From: Porticoccaceae bacterium
GTDB taxonomy: Bacteria > Pseudomonadota > Gammaproteobacteria > Pseudomonadales > Porticoccaceae
DNA: 64,000 nt
Direction of reading: 5' to 3'
NCBI GenBank assembly: GCA_028822155.1
Contig: JAPKEJ010000004.1
Location: 1-64,000 of the forward strand
In this document: positions 30,345 to 39,201 of the stretch, piece by piece
Layout of the letters: each line of letters begins with the position of its first letter
Numbering within the stretch: position 1 is the stretch's first letter
The notes under the pieces: generated by a model
Told to the model about the DNA's origin: nothing
What the model saw: the letters and a program-made list of their open reading frames with translations, nothing else
Database searches by the model: none
Program-made: the position numbers and the translations under genes

Positions 30345-32044
30345 TATTTATCTACCTGCATGGTTACTGGTGACTCTCCGTCCAGATAGATATCCTTATA
30401 AGAAGCCTGATCGAGAAGATTGCTATCGTAGTTCTTAACCGAAGGGTCTATTAATCGTTTGGAAGCATAGATGTATATTGGTAGTACGGGCATAGCATCA
30501 AGAAGCATTTTTTCAGCTTTGGAAAAAATTGCTAAGCGCTCCTCATGAGATTTCATTGCCGGGGCGACCTCAAGAATAAGTCGGTCATATTCTTCGTTGC
30601 ACCAACCTGTTCTGTTATTACCACCGCCACATAGGAACATATCAAGAAAGTTATTAGGATCAACGTAGTCGCCAATCCAACCGGCTCTGGACACCTGATA
30701 TTGTCCTGCGCTTTCGCTTGCAAGATACACCTTCCATTCCTGATTAAGGAGCTGTATGTCTATATTGAGGTGCTTTTTCCACATTTGTTGGATGGCGACA
30801 GCAATTTTCTTATGTGCTTCATTTGTATTGTATAAAATTTCAATCGAGGGGAAATTTTCCCCATTTGGATACCCGGCATCGGCAAGAAGCTGTCTGGCCG
30901 CTTCAGGATCAAACCTGAATTCTTGGGGTGGCTGGTAGCTTATAGTTCCTGGAGGTGTTATCGCATAGGCAGGGGTCTCGCCGGCTTTTACGATATTCCT
31001 GGTGAGGCTTTCTCGGTCAATAGTCATTGCCAGTGCCCGTCGAACACGGCGATCGCTAAGATGAGGTGTATTAATGTTGACTCTGTAAAAATACACACCT
31101 AAATAAGGAGCTAAGTGCAGTGCCGGACTCTTGTTGGAGCGATAAACCTCAATCTTGTCGGCAGGAATGTCGTTTGTAACATGGAGTTGCCCCGCGCGAA
31201 ACATTCGCTCCTCAGTCGTTGCATTCTCTGTTGGGTAGAAAACTATTCTATTAAGTTTTACGTTTTCCATGTCCCAATAGAGTGGATTTTTTTCTACTAC
31301 AATTCGTCGGTTGATCTTCCAGTCCACGAGAAGAAAGGGGCCATTCCCAATTAGATTCCCCTCATAAGTCCATCGTGTACCCCGTTCATCGGCTGCACCG
31401 AATTTTTCAATAGTAGCCTGATGAACTGGAAACAAACTGTAGTGATCAAGCAACTGTAAAAAATAGGGTGTCGGATTTCCTAGAGTGATCTGTAGGGTGT
31501 AATCATCAAGTGCTTTGACGCCCACTTCATCGAAACTTTCAATCTCTCCCTCGTAATATTGCTGGGCGTTCTTAATAGGAAATAACATGTAAGCGTAAAG
31601 GTTACCTAATGCGGGCTGAAGTGCCCGCCACCACGACCAGACATAGTCATTTGCCGTGTGCGGGTCACCGTTGGACCAAAGCGCATTTTTACGGATGTGA
31701 AAGGTGTAGACTTTAAGATCATCACTAACCTCCCAGGATTCAGCAACGGCGGGTATTGGCATCAGTGTCTTACGGTCTTTGCCGACAAGCCCCTCCATAA
31801 CAGATGTAATAATGTGGTGCTCAGGCACGCCAGTGGCTATTTGAGGGTCAAGGCTTTGAGGTTCGGTCCCGTTACCCCAGTGGAGAGTACCGGTACGATT
31901 ACCACTAGATACATTATTCTCAGAGGTCCCGCAGCTCGTCAATACTACTAATATTCCCAAAAGAGCCGCGCCCTTAGAAATGGCTGATGACGCTAGTGTT
32001 ATTGAGTCGGAGAATCTTAGGTAAACATTGTGGCTATAACGCAT
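30344..32044 (-). CDS. Peptide ABC transporter substrate-binding lipoprotein, OppA type
   Basis: A 566-residue solute-binding protein family 5 member. A hydrophobic segment ends in the lipobox LTSC (Cys38), so it is predicted to be lipid-anchored, unlike soluble E. coli OppA. The mature part has GTEPQSLDPQ, RKNALWSNGDPHTANDYVWSW and NPLYWDMENV, all typical of OppA/MppA. The n-region before the hydrophobic core is unusually long (about 25 residues); I see no better in-frame ATG. It leads the operon and faces the 4.5S RNA gene divergently. Confidence 0.92.
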   Translation of the reverse strand: MRYSHNVYLRFSDSITLASSAISKGAALLGILVVLTSCGTSENNVSSGNRTGTLHWGNGTEPQSLDPQIATGVPEHHIITSVMEGLVGKDRKTLMPIPAVAESWEVSDDLKVYTFHIRKNALWSNGDPHTANDYVWSWWRALQPALGNLYAYMLFPIKNAQQYYEGEIESFDEVGVKALDDYTLQITLGNPTPYFLQLLDHYSLFPVHQATIEKFGAADERGTRWTYEGNLIGNGPFLLVDWKINRRIVVEKNPLYWDMENVKLNRIVFYPTENATTEERMFRAGQLHVTNDIPADKIEVYRSNKSPALHLAPYLGVYFYRVNINTPHLSDRRVRRALAMTIDRESLTRNIVKAGETPAYAITPPGTISYQPPQEFRFDPEAARQLLADAGYPNGENFPSIEILYNTNEAHKKIAVAIQQMWKKHLNIDIQLLNQEWKVYLASESAGQYQVSRAGWIGDYVDPNNFLDMFLCGGGNNRTGWCNEEYDRLILEVAPAMKSHEERLAIFSKAEKMLLDAMPVLPIYIYASKRLIDPSVKNYDSNLLDQASYKDIYLDGESPVTMQVDK

Positions 32045-32200
32045 CTAAATAAGACCTTTGGTAAAGTTTGCTGCGGTTAAGTTGAACTGGAGTGTAGACA
32101 AGCACGAGGTATATGTGAAGAACAATATGAGTCTTTCCTACGTTCGTCACATCGAGCGGTATTAAAACTGATTTAGCGGAGGTTTTTAATCGATAATCTG

Positions 32201-32229
32201 TTGCACTTCCCTCACAAACCTCGGATAAT
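32201..32229 (+). promoter_or_regulatory. Sigma-70 promoter of the 4.5S RNA gene
   Basis: TTGCAC (32201-32206, 5/6), a 17-base spacer, GATAAT (32224-32229, 5/6). The predicted start is about 32236, just before the RNA's first helix strand. Confidence 0.7.
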
Positions 32230-32246
32230 CCAGCGTTTCGACTCAA

Positions 32247-32360
32247 TGGTGACCCTCTTTGGTCCCCTCGCAACAGCCAGCTATGAACTCCGCCAGGCCC
32301 GGAAGGGAGCAACGGTAGTGGTTACGCTGTGTGCCGAGGTGTGGCTACTGAGGGTCATCG
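32247..32360 (+). ncRNA. ffs: 4.5S RNA of the signal recognition particle
   Basis: The RNA partner of Ffh, needed for co-translational membrane targeting. The diagnostic apical segment CAGGCCCGGAAGGGAGCA (GGAAG tetraloop and symmetric loop) lies at about 32294-32311. The outer helix is formed by TGACCCTC (32250-32257) with GAGGGTCA (32350-32357). A position immediately upstream of dnaX is common in gammaproteobacteria. The exact ends are estimated from the helix. Confidence 0.93.
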
Positions 32361-32393
32361 CCATTTTCTCTTTCAGCTCCGTGCATATCTGCC

Positions 32394-32399
32394 TATAAT
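32394..32399 (+). promoter_or_regulatory. -10 element of a possible dnaX promoter
   Basis: A perfect TATAAT 28 bases before the dnaX ATG, with no convincing -35 at 16-18 bp. dnaX may also be reached by read-through from ffs, since no terminator is seen between them. Confidence 0.4.
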
Positions 32400-32427
32400 G
32401 GAGTTTTATCACAGATAAGAAGCTGAC

Positions 32428-34155
32428 ATGAGCTATCAAGTACTCGCCCGTAAGTGGCGTCCTAAATCCTTTTCCGAGACCGCTGGTCAAGAGCATGTAC
32501 TACAGGCGTTGATTAACGCGCTGGATAATGACCGCCTTCATCATGCCTATCTTTTCACGGGAACTAGGGGCGTAGGTAAAACAACTATTGCTCGAATCTT
32601 GTCGAAATGTCTCAACTGTGAAAAAGGTGTCTCTTCGGTTCCTTGCGGCGAATGCAGCAGTTGTAACGAGATCGATGAGGGGCGGTTTATTGATTTGATT
32701 GAGGTCGACGCCGCTTCTCGCACGGGTGTCGATGACATGCGAGATCTTCTCGACAATGTTCAATATGCTCCGTCTCGAGGTCGTTACAAGATTTATCTGA
32801 TTGATGAAGTGCATATGCTATCAAAGTCAAGTTTTGCAGCGCTCTTGAAGACTCTTGAAGAACCACCGCCCCATGTTAAATTTCTATTTGCTACTACAGA
32901 TCCTCAGAAGTTACCGATCACGGTCCTATCTCGCTGTTTGCAGTTCAATTTAAAAAATCTCAGCCCAGCTCGAATCGCAGAGCATCTTCAATTTGTTCTT
33001 GGGGAAGAAAAGGTCCCCTTTGATGAGGGGGGCATTTGGGCGATAGGCCGGGCAGCCGACGGCAGTATGCGAGATGCATTAAGTTTAACGGATCAGGCCA
33101 TAGGCCATGGCGGCGGTAACATTAATGAGGCTGACGTTAGTGCCATGCTGGGGACGATCGAGCGCCGGTTTGTAGTCAACATTTGTCAAGCTTTGGCGAG
33201 TCAAAGTGGTGTTGCACTGCTGGCCTCCATCGCGGAAATGGCTGAGCAATCGCCCGATTATGAGGCTGCGATGGCCGATATTCTGTCGATTTGGCATCAA
33301 GTAGCTATATTGCAAACTGTTCCGGAAGCACTCGACAAGGGGCTAAGTCATTTTGTTGAATTGGTCGCCTTGGCTGATACCGTGTCCCGTGAAGACGTTC
33401 AGCTCTTTTATCAGATTTGCCTTTTAGGCCGTAAAGATCTGTATATGGCACCGGATCAGCGGTCTGGTTTTGAGATGACGATGCTGCGCGCTCTCGCCTT
33501 CAGGCCCGCGACCAGTGGCAGACCAGTCGTTATTAGTTCGCCCCCACCAGAGGTAGTCCCCCCTGTAAAAAAGTTTGATGCCACTGACGTATCGGTGGCC
33601 TCCACTCAGCCAGCCCAGCCCGTAATTAACAATGACAAAAGTGTTAATGAGAGGCCGGGTGAAGTACTGGAGATTCAAGAAAATGAGAAAGAATCAAGCG
33701 AGGAACATGAAGCTTCTTCGCTCGTGCCATCAGAAGACCCCGAGTTAGTTGTGAGTATTATGCTTGATGACTTTACCTCTGAGAACTGGATAGATGTCAG
33801 ACGTCAGTTAACCATAGGGGCCTCATTAGGTGAGATAGCTAGTCACTGTCTATATCAATCACGACAAGATAATGAGCTAATTTTTGTGATCGACGATCAG
33901 GAAAACAGTCTCTATGACAGCAGTCATCAATTGGCTTTAGGTGTCGCTCTTACTGAGTATTTTGGCCAAGAGGTAACGGTGTCTATTAGCTCTGGCTTGG
34001 CTGAGACTGAGACGCCGCGGGCCGTAGATCGGCGAGAAACGGCAGAGCGTCATGCTGAGGCCGTAGATATGTTGAATGAGGACCCCGACGTAAAACGATT
34101 TAAACAACTTTTTGATGGTGTGCTTGATGAGCGCTCTGTCCAACCGATAGATTGA
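32428..34155 (+). CDS. dnaX: DNA polymerase III subunits tau and gamma
   Basis: The 575-residue tau product of the clamp loader. AAA+ motifs: Walker [11 protein letters not shown], a zinc module with four Cys (CLNCEKG to CSSC), Walker [10 protein letters not shown], sensor 1 ATTDPQK and sensor 2 GSMRDALSL. Domain III ends near residue 365; the rest is a linker plus a tau-specific tail that contacts DnaB and the polymerase. A slippery site at codons 380-382 should generate a shorter gamma protein of 383 residues. It is shorter than E. coli tau (643). Followed by ybaB and recR, the usual order. Confidence 0.97.
   Translation: MSYQVLARKWRPKSFSETAGQEHVLQALINALDNDRLHHAYLFTGTRGVGKTTIARILSKCLNCEKGVSSVPCGECSSCNEIDEGRFIDLIEVDAASRTGVDDMRDLLDNVQYAPSRGRYKIYLIDEVHMLSKSSFAALLKTLEEPPPHVKFLFATTDPQKLPITVLSRCLQFNLKNLSPARIAEHLQFVLGEEKVPFDEGGIWAIGRAADGSMRDALSLTDQAIGHGGGNINEADVSAMLGTIERRFVVNICQALASQSGVALLASIAEMAEQSPDYEAAMADILSIWHQVAILQTVPEALDKGLSHFVELVALADTVSREDVQLFYQICLLGRKDLYMAPDQRSGFEMTMLRALAFRPATSGRPVVISSPPPEVVPPVKKFDATDVSVASTQPAQPVINNDKSVNERPGEVLEIQENEKESSEEHEASSLVPSEDPELVVSIMLDDFTSENWIDVRRQLTIGASLGEIASHCLYQSRQDNELIFVIDDQENSLYDSSHQLALGVALTEYFGQEVTVSISSGLAETETPRAVDRRETAERHAEAVDMLNEDPDVKRFKQLFDGVLDERSVQPID
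33567..33599 (+). other. Programmed -1 ribosomal frameshift signal in dnaX
   Basis: The heptamer A AAA AAG (33567-33573) is in the correct phase (codons GTA AAA AAG). After a -1 slip the next codons are GTT (33573-33575) and TGA (33576-33578), so the shifted product ends after one extra residue, as in E. coli dnaX. Six bases downstream, GCCAC (33580-33584) pairs with GTGGC (33595-33599), extendable by one T-G pair. AGAGG (33549-33553), a possible Shine-Dalgarno-like stimulator, is 13 bases upstream. Confidence 0.8.
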
Positions 34156-34162
34156 GGATATT

Positions 34163-34480
34163 ATGGATATCAATAATTTAATGAAGCAGGCGCAGGAAAT
34201 GCAGGAGAAGATGGCCGAACTTCAAAATCAGGCTGCTAACACAGAAGTAACTGGAGAATCTGGTGCTGGGATGGTTCAAGTTGTAATGACCGGTCGACAC
34301 GACGTTCGTAAAGTTACTGTAGACCCATCGTTGATGTCTGAGGATAAAGAGTTACTTGAAGATCTTCTTGCTGCTGCGGTTAATGATGCGGTTCGCAAAG
34401 TAGAATCGAAAAGTAAGGCAGCGATGAGTTCTATGACCGGTGGTATGGATCTCCCTCCCGGGTTTAAAATGCCCTTTTAG
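34163..34480 (+). CDS. ybaB: YbaB/EbfC nucleoid-associated protein
   Basis: A 105-residue DNA-binding protein of the YbaB family that forms a tweezer-like dimer. Features: the N-terminal helix [37 protein letters not shown] and the Met/Gly-rich tail [13 protein letters not shown]. It lies between dnaX and recR, 7 bp after dnaX, with GAGGA ahead of its ATG. Confidence 0.95.
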   Translation: MDINNLMKQAQEMQEKMAELQNQAANTEVTGESGAGMVQVVMTGRHDVRKVTVDPSLMSEDKELLEDLLAAAVNDAVRKVESKSKAAMSSMTGGMDLPPGFKMPF

Positions 34481-34507
34481 GATTCTTAACGAGTGTGAGG
34501 AGATTTT

Positions 34508-35101
34508 GTGTACGGAAAATTAATTGATCAATTGATCGATGCGTTGCGTTGTTTGCCCGGTGTGGGCGCTAAATCTGCCCAGAGAATGGCGCTTCAATTA
34601 CTCGAGCGTGACAAGCCTGGGGCCTCTCGGCTGTCTGAGATTATCGCTGAAGCGGTTGAGAAGATTGGTCGCTGCCAAGAGTGTAGAACATTAACCGAGC
34701 ATAGCCTCTGTGATATCTGTAGTAATAAGGCCCGACTCTCCAGCCAGGTGTGTGTCGTGGAGAATCCTGCTGACTTGTATGCTATCGAGAGTGCAGGGGG
34801 TTATCGGGGGAAATATTTCGTCCTTTTAGGCCATTTGTCTCCAATTGACGGTGTTGGGCCAGAGAAATTAGGCATTGATGACCTTATTGTTCGACTGAAG
34901 ACTCAAGAGGTTAGCGAATTAATTCTAGCCACTAACTTAACAGTTGAAGGCGAGGCGACAGCACACTTCATTGCCGATAAGGCCAAAGCAATTGGTGTGA
35001 CTGTTTCACGCATTGCCTATGGTGTGCCCATGGGCGGAGAGCTTGAATATGTTGATGGCGGGACATTGAATATGGCATTACAAAGTAGGAAGACCCTTTA
35101 G
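34508..35101 (+). CDS. recR: Recombination protein RecR
   Basis: A 197-residue partner of RecF/RecO in loading RecA at gaps. It has a helix-hairpin-helix ([17 protein letters not shown]), a zinc finger with CQEC and CDIC, and a Toprim domain ([19 protein letters not shown]). The GTG start at 34508 is preceded by GAGGAG. The stop codon directly abuts the ATG of rnd. Confidence 0.96.
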   Translation: MYGKLIDQLIDALRCLPGVGAKSAQRMALQLLERDKPGASRLSEIIAEAVEKIGRCQECRTLTEHSLCDICSNKARLSSQVCVVENPADLYAIESAGGYRGKYFVLLGHLSPIDGVGPEKLGIDDLIVRLKTQEVSELILATNLTVEGEATAHFIADKAKAIGVTVSRIAYGVPMGGELEYVDGGTLNMALQSRKTL

Positions 35102-36214
35102 ATGAGCATTTGGGTGGATAGTGACGAAAAACTAAATCAGATGCTAAATGCTCTGTCTGACCAGGATTTACTCGCGGTGGATACTGAGTTTATTCGGACC
35201 AACACCTTTTTCCCCAAAATTGCTTTAATCCAGATATCCGATGGAAAGGAGTGTTTCTTGGTGGATGTGCTTGCTGTTAGTCACTATGACGGCCTTAAAC
35301 GGCTACTAGAAGACTCAGACAGAACCCTTATTTTTCATGCGTGTGCTGAAGATCTGGAAGTCTTAGAGCACGGACTGAATATAGTTCCGAAAAATATTTT
35401 CGACACACAAATCGCTGCAGGAATAGCTAATGTAGGCTATTCCATGGGCTATGCCCGGCTAGTTCAGCACTTATTTGACGTTGAGCTGGACAAACAGGAA
35501 ACGCGCTCAGATTGGTTGGCAAGGCCTCTTACTGAGCGACAGATTGAATATGCAGCCTTGGATGTTGCGTACCTGCATGCTATGCATGAAATATTGGATA
35601 AAATGTTGACTGATCAAGCCCGTCAGCTTTGGTTTGAGGAGGAAAGGGCCGCGGTGTATGCCTTGGTCTCCGATCGCAAAAATACTCAAAATTATCATCG
35701 AAAGCTCAAAGGGGCCTGGAGGCTAAATAGTGACTCGCTCACCGTCTTAAAAAGGCTATGTGATTGGCGCGAAACCACAGCTCGATCTTTAGATAAACCT
35801 CGATCACACGTTGTGAAAGATAATTCGCTACTGGAAATTGCTAAGCGTATGCCGGCTTTGGTAGCCGAGCTTTACGGTATTGACGACCTCTACGGAGGGA
35901 CTATAAAGCGCCATGGTAGTGCTTTGCTAAGTGAGGTGGCGGCAGCGGTGCAAGATGAACCTTTGCCGCGGCTTCCTGAACCATTATCAAAGTCAGTTAG
36001 TGCCGTAATGAAAACGATGCGTGTCGCTCTTACAGGCTTAGCTGAGGGGATTGAACTTCCACAAGAGTTTCTATCAAATAAAAAGGAGTTGGAATCTATA
36101 GTGCGCAGCGCAAGTCAGGGCAACTGTGTGTGGCCGCAACGGTTGAATGATGGTTGGCGCGGGGGGTTAGTAAAACCAGCGCTTGAAGGCGTTTTAGCAG
36201 AAGTGAAATTCTGA
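35102..36214 (+). CDS. rnd: Ribonuclease D
   Basis: A 370-residue 3'-to-5' exonuclease for tRNA 3' maturation. DEDDy catalytic motifs: AVDTEF (Asp27, Glu29), FHACAEDLEVL and YAALDVAYL with the Tyr. An HRDC domain follows (about 205-285: LKRLCDWRETTARSLDKP). It overlaps ycgL by one base (TGATG). The rnd-ycgL-ycgN order is conserved in gammaproteobacteria. Confidence 0.95.
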   Translation: MSIWVDSDEKLNQMLNALSDQDLLAVDTEFIRTNTFFPKIALIQISDGKECFLVDVLAVSHYDGLKRLLEDSDRTLIFHACAEDLEVLEHGLNIVPKNIFDTQIAAGIANVGYSMGYARLVQHLFDVELDKQETRSDWLARPLTERQIEYAALDVAYLHAMHEILDKMLTDQARQLWFEEERAAVYALVSDRKNTQNYHRKLKGAWRLNSDSLTVLKRLCDWRETTARSLDKPRSHVVKDNSLLEIAKRMPALVAELYGIDDLYGGTIKRHGSALLSEVAAAVQDEPLPRLPEPLSKSVSAVMKTMRVALTGLAEGIELPQEFLSNKKELESIVRSASQGNCVWPQRLNDGWRGGLVKPALEGVLAEVKF

Positions 36215-36519
36215 TGAGCCCCCAATCCATAAAATTGCTTTGTGATATCTATAAGGGTGATAAGAAAGAGGGCATGTATGTCTATGTGGACAAAAAAGAC
36301 GGCTTAAGCCATGTTCCAGATGTCTTGCTGAAGCGTTTTGGCAATCCAGCGCTAGTGACGACCATGCTACTAACCCCAGTCAAAAAACTAGCTCGAGCTG
36401 ACGCAGAACAGGTACTAGCTGATATCAATCGTCAGGGTTTCTATCTGCAAATGCCGCCAACATTCGAAGCCTTAGATTCTGCTTTTACAGAGAATTCCAA
36501 ACTACCAAGAAGCCAATAA
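36214..36519 (+). CDS. ycgL: YcgL-family protein
   Basis: A 101-residue protein of the YcgL family (CDIYKGDKKEGMYVYVDKKDGLS, then LLKRFGNPALVTTMLL). The family has a compact alpha/beta fold and no settled biochemical role. The ATG overlaps the rnd stop by one base and its own stop abuts ycgN, so all three are translated as one unit, which suggests a link to RNA metabolism. Confidence 0.92.
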   Translation: MSPQSIKLLCDIYKGDKKEGMYVYVDKKDGLSHVPDVLLKRFGNPALVTTMLLTPVKKLARADAEQVLADINRQGFYLQMPPTFEALDSAFTENSKLPRSQ

Positions 36520-36957
36520 ATGGATAATTTTTGGCAGACTAAAACCCTCGAACAAATGGACTCTATAGAGTGGGAGGCCCTCTGTGATGGCTGCGCTAAG
36601 TGCTGCTTGGTTAAGCTAGAGGATCATGAGAGTGCCGAGATATTTCATACCAATGTGACTTGTGAACTACTCGATATAGACTCCTGTCAGTGCAGCAACT
36701 ATTCAGGCAGGCACTCAGTTGTTAATGACTGTATCGCCCTTGACCAAAATAACATCCACGCATTAAGCTGGTTGCCAAAGAGCTGTTCTTATCGATTAAT
36801 AGCTGACGGACAACCGCTTCCTGATTGGCATTATTTGATCAGCGGTAGTAAGCAGACAATACATGCCTATGGAGCATCGCTTCAAGGTTGGGTGGTATCT
36901 GAATTGGATGTTCGCGATGATGATATTCAAGATCATGTTATTAGATGGGTTGATTAG
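36520..36957 (+). CDS. ycgN: YcgN-family cysteine-cluster protein
   Basis: A 145-residue member of the UPF0260/YcgN family. The metal-binding cysteine cluster is CDGCAKCC near residue 22, with a second set CELLDIDSCQCSNY and a later CIALDQNN. Cys spacing suggests an Fe-S or zinc site, with role unknown. It starts on the base after the ycgL stop. Confidence 0.92.
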   Translation: MDNFWQTKTLEQMDSIEWEALCDGCAKCCLVKLEDHESAEIFHTNVTCELLDIDSCQCSNYSGRHSVVNDCIALDQNNIHALSWLPKSCSYRLIADGQPLPDWHYLISGSKQTIHAYGASLQGWVVSELDVRDDDIQDHVIRWVD

Positions 36958-36959
36958 CT

Positions 36960-37325
36960 ATGTACAACACTGAAAATTATCTCTGGGGATGGGTCGCTTA
37001 TACATCCGGTGTTATGTGCCTATTATGGGTCGCCTGGTACCTGTTGCGAAATATTCGCTTTACGAGTCTGCGCCAGATCCTATTAATGGTTGCAGCTATA
37101 TTTTTTTTAACGCCAGTGACCGCATACACTGACAACGCCTATTTGGCGCCAGCCTTTTTTGTTAGTCTCTATGAGGGTCTTATCTCCAATGGAGACCCAG
37201 GTTTCCAACGTGGTGCAGCACCAATTTTGGCTTTTACTCTATTTGGCCTAATTGGATACGGCTTGATCAGATTGGTACTTTGGCGGTTCAAAAAACCGCG
37301 CAGAGAAATCAGCAAGAATGAATGA
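36960..37325 (+). CDS. Small inner-membrane protein of unknown function
   Basis: A 121-residue protein with three predicted membrane helices: about 10-28 (WGWVAYTSGVMCLLWVAWYL), 39-57 (ILLMVAAIFFLTPVTAY) and 90-110 (ILAFTLFGLIGYGLIRLVL), and a basic C-terminal tail. It begins two bases after ycgN and is likely the last gene of the rnd operon. I do not recognise a named family. Its stop is one base from the convergent membrane-protein gene. Confidence 0.75.
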   Translation: MYNTENYLWGWVAYTSGVMCLLWVAWYLLRNIRFTSLRQILLMVAAIFFLTPVTAYTDNAYLAPAFFVSLYEGLISNGDPGFQRGAAPILAFTLFGLIGYGLIRLVLWRFKKPRREISKNE

Positions 37326-37326
37326 C

Positions 37327-37650
37327 CTAAAATCGACTTCGCTCAGCCGCCCAATAGCCTATCCCGCCTAAAAGGCTAAACCCACCGGCGATACTCATTA
37401 TGGTCATAGGACCAATGACAAACTTAGTTGGAATACTGCTAATAAGTTCAGTGAATGGGAAAAAACTATAGGCTAAAGTGCAGCCAACAAAGGCACCAAG
37501 TAGTTCAATGGCAGCTTCCTTCCGAAAGGACACAGACTCGTGAAGATTTAGAAGTGTTAGCACACGCTTACCAAAGTGGCGATTACTTAGATAAGGCTCG
37601 CTGCTACGTGCCTGACTAAATAAGTTTTCAATATCAGTAGATTTTTTCAT
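37327..37650 (-). CDS. Small two-helix membrane protein coupled to an ECF sigma factor
   Basis: A 107-residue protein with about 45 polar residues at the N-terminus (FSQARSSEPYLSNRHFGKRV) and two hydrophobic helices (about 47-65 and 79-98). Its ATG overlaps the sigma-factor stop (ATGA, 37647-37650). By position and topology it could be a short anti-sigma factor or accessory membrane sensor, but no known anti-sigma domain is visible, so this is inference. Confidence 0.65.
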   Translation of the reverse strand: MKKSTDIENLFSQARSSEPYLSNRHFGKRVLTLLNLHESVSFRKEAAIELLGAFVGCTLAYSFFPFTELISSIPTKFVIGPMTIMSIAGGFSLLGGIGYWAAERSRF

Positions 37651-38210
37651 AGCTTACCCTCAGGTGTCCAACTTGCAAGGAGACCTCTCAGTGTTTTTTT
37701 GCCCCGATTTATCAGAGTTTTAACTGTCCCCAATGGAATCCCCATAATAGTTGTAATTTCTGCATGTGTTAATTGTCGGTGTAGATGTAAATGTATAGCC
37801 ATTCGCTGGTTGGTGGGTAAAGATTTCATTGCTTCAGCCAGATCCCTATGAAGGTCTAATTCAGAGGTAGTTGACCCGTCTATCTGTTCAAGCTGGCTTG
37901 TTAAAAGCTCCTCGCTTGCACTGACTTCTCGATTGCGGGCCAGTCTAAAATGGCTCACCATCTGATTATAGGCTATCCGATAAATCCAACTGCTAAACTT
38001 AGCCGTGCCGTTGTAACTTTTTAATGACTTGAATACTTGAATAAAGGTTTCTTGAGCCAAATCATCTGCTAGGGCCTCATTCCATCCGGTCATTTGACGC
38101 AGAGAATAGCGCAAATCTGACTGATATCGCTCAACAAGAATACCAAAAGAGTCGTGACAATTAGTTGTCACGACTCTATCGATGAGTGCCTGGTCCGTGG
38201 CTGATAACAT
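37647..38210 (-). CDS. ECF-type RNA polymerase sigma factor
   Basis: A 187-residue sigma factor. Region 2 (about 20-90) shows ALADDLAQETFIQVFKSL and KFSSWIYRIAYNQMVSHFR; region 4 (about 125-178) shows LPTNQRMAIHLHL and ITTIMGIPLGTVKTLINRGKK. I chose ATG 38210, eight bases after the stop of the upstream gene. A longer frame to 38321 adds a Cys-rich segment unlike sigma factors and lies inside the neighbouring gene. Stop overlaps the small membrane protein gene. Confidence 0.9.
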   Translation of the reverse strand: MLSATDQALIDRVVTTNCHDSFGILVERYQSDLRYSLRQMTGWNEALADDLAQETFIQVFKSLKSYNGTAKFSSWIYRIAYNQMVSHFRLARNREVSASEELLTSQLEQIDGSTTSELDLHRDLAEAMKSLPTNQRMAIHLHLHRQLTHAEITTIMGIPLGTVKTLINRGKKTLRGLLASWTPEGKL

Positions 38211-38215
38211 TAGCG

Positions 38216-38989
38216 TTATTGGTTGTCCGTTTTTGTCTCGGTCCGATTGCTTAAAACCCAGATGACGACTCTCGCAACACCTATAAACAGAGGTATTAGA
38301 GCCACAGACGCTACACCCCAATCTATCAACAGTCCTAAGAACAAAAAAAGTCCCGTCCCTATTCCCATTAGCATGATGCCTCTCTCAAGATTACCAGAAG
38401 GCGCGCCCGTGGCTCCATGACCTATTAACACTTCTTCGGGTACCTCTTTACCAGCATCGATGAACTTTGCTATTAAGCTATCTCGTTGTCGTCGCTTCCG
38501 GTGCTTGTAATAGAGTATCAGTGCAATAATTATAAACGGCAGACCAAAAGTTGAGAGAATAGCAATGACAGCGAGCAAGACTTCACCTACACCAATATTA
38601 TCGGCCTCTAGGTCAATTTCGACCCCGACCCCCGATTCAACCTGTTTTAGAGCCTCTATTATTTCTTGCTTCTCAGTATCATCAAGCTGGTCCCACTCAG
38701 TCTCAGCAAGTTTACTCAGGATTTCGGCGAGTGCAGAGATCTCTTCCTCGTCTGCTGACACCGATATAAAAACATGTTCATCAGAGGTCATTTTATGAAT
38801 CATTTGATTCTTATCGTCAGAACCTAGTACTAGCTTTATTTTTTTGTCATTAAACTTTAAGGTGTGCTCTTCGATTTCTGTCGACTCATCAGCATAAACT
38901 GGTGACGTCAGCATGACTGATACCAGTCCGATGGGTAATAGGTACAGCGCGATTACCAGGATAAGAGATTTTAATAGACGCGTTTTCAT
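38216..38989 (-). CDS. DUF6249-type membrane protein
   Basis: A 257-residue envelope protein. It has a signal peptide (1-33, ending near SPVYADE), an acidic extracytoplasmic part rich in Glu and Ser (34-125), a helix (VLLAVIAILSTFGLPFIIIAL), a charged loop (YYKHRKRRQRDSLIAKFIDAGKEVPEEV), and two more helices (about 205-245). The charged loop and following RGIMLMGIGTGLF match what I know as DUF6249. It is the first gene of a three-gene minus-strand set with the sigma factor, which suggests a sensing or output role. Confidence 0.75.
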   Translation of the reverse strand: MKTRLLKSLILVIALYLLPIGLVSVMLTSPVYADESTEIEEHTLKFNDKKIKLVLGSDDKNQMIHKMTSDEHVFISVSADEEEISALAEILSKLAETEWDQLDDTEKQEIIEALKQVESGVGVEIDLEADNIGVGEVLLAVIAILSTFGLPFIIIALILYYKHRKRRQRDSLIAKFIDAGKEVPEEVLIGHGATGAPSGNLERGIMLMGIGTGLFLFLGLLIDWGVASVALIPLFIGVARVVIWVLSNRTETKTDNQ

Positions 38990-39129
38990 TGGTTACTCCA
39001 TATCTGTTGTGCAAAGCTTACTTGTTATTAGAGTGCTCTACGCTGCCTTCAAGCCATGTCTAAGAGTACTGTTGGGTCATGATTAATGCCATTTTTCCCT
39101 TATATGACGATTCGATTGGTAAATATAGA

Positions 39130-39159
39130 TTCAAAACCCTTTATAGAATAGATTAAAAT
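39130..39159 (+). promoter_or_regulatory. Possible promoter of the MoxR-VWA pair
   Basis: TTCAAA (39130-39135, 4/6), an 18-base spacer, TAAAAT (39154-39159, 5/6), about 43 bases before the ATG. It lies in the 212 bp divergent gap next to the DUF6249 gene. Confidence 0.4.
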
Positions 39160-39201
39160 GTCCGGCTTACAACTAAATAACCTTGAAAGTGGATAAATGC
39201 T

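Noticed and set aside
38211-38321. Cys-rich N-terminal extension of the ECF sigma factor
   Set aside because: It overlaps the DUF6249 coding sequence and is unlike sigma factors; ATG 38210 is placed just after that gene's stop.
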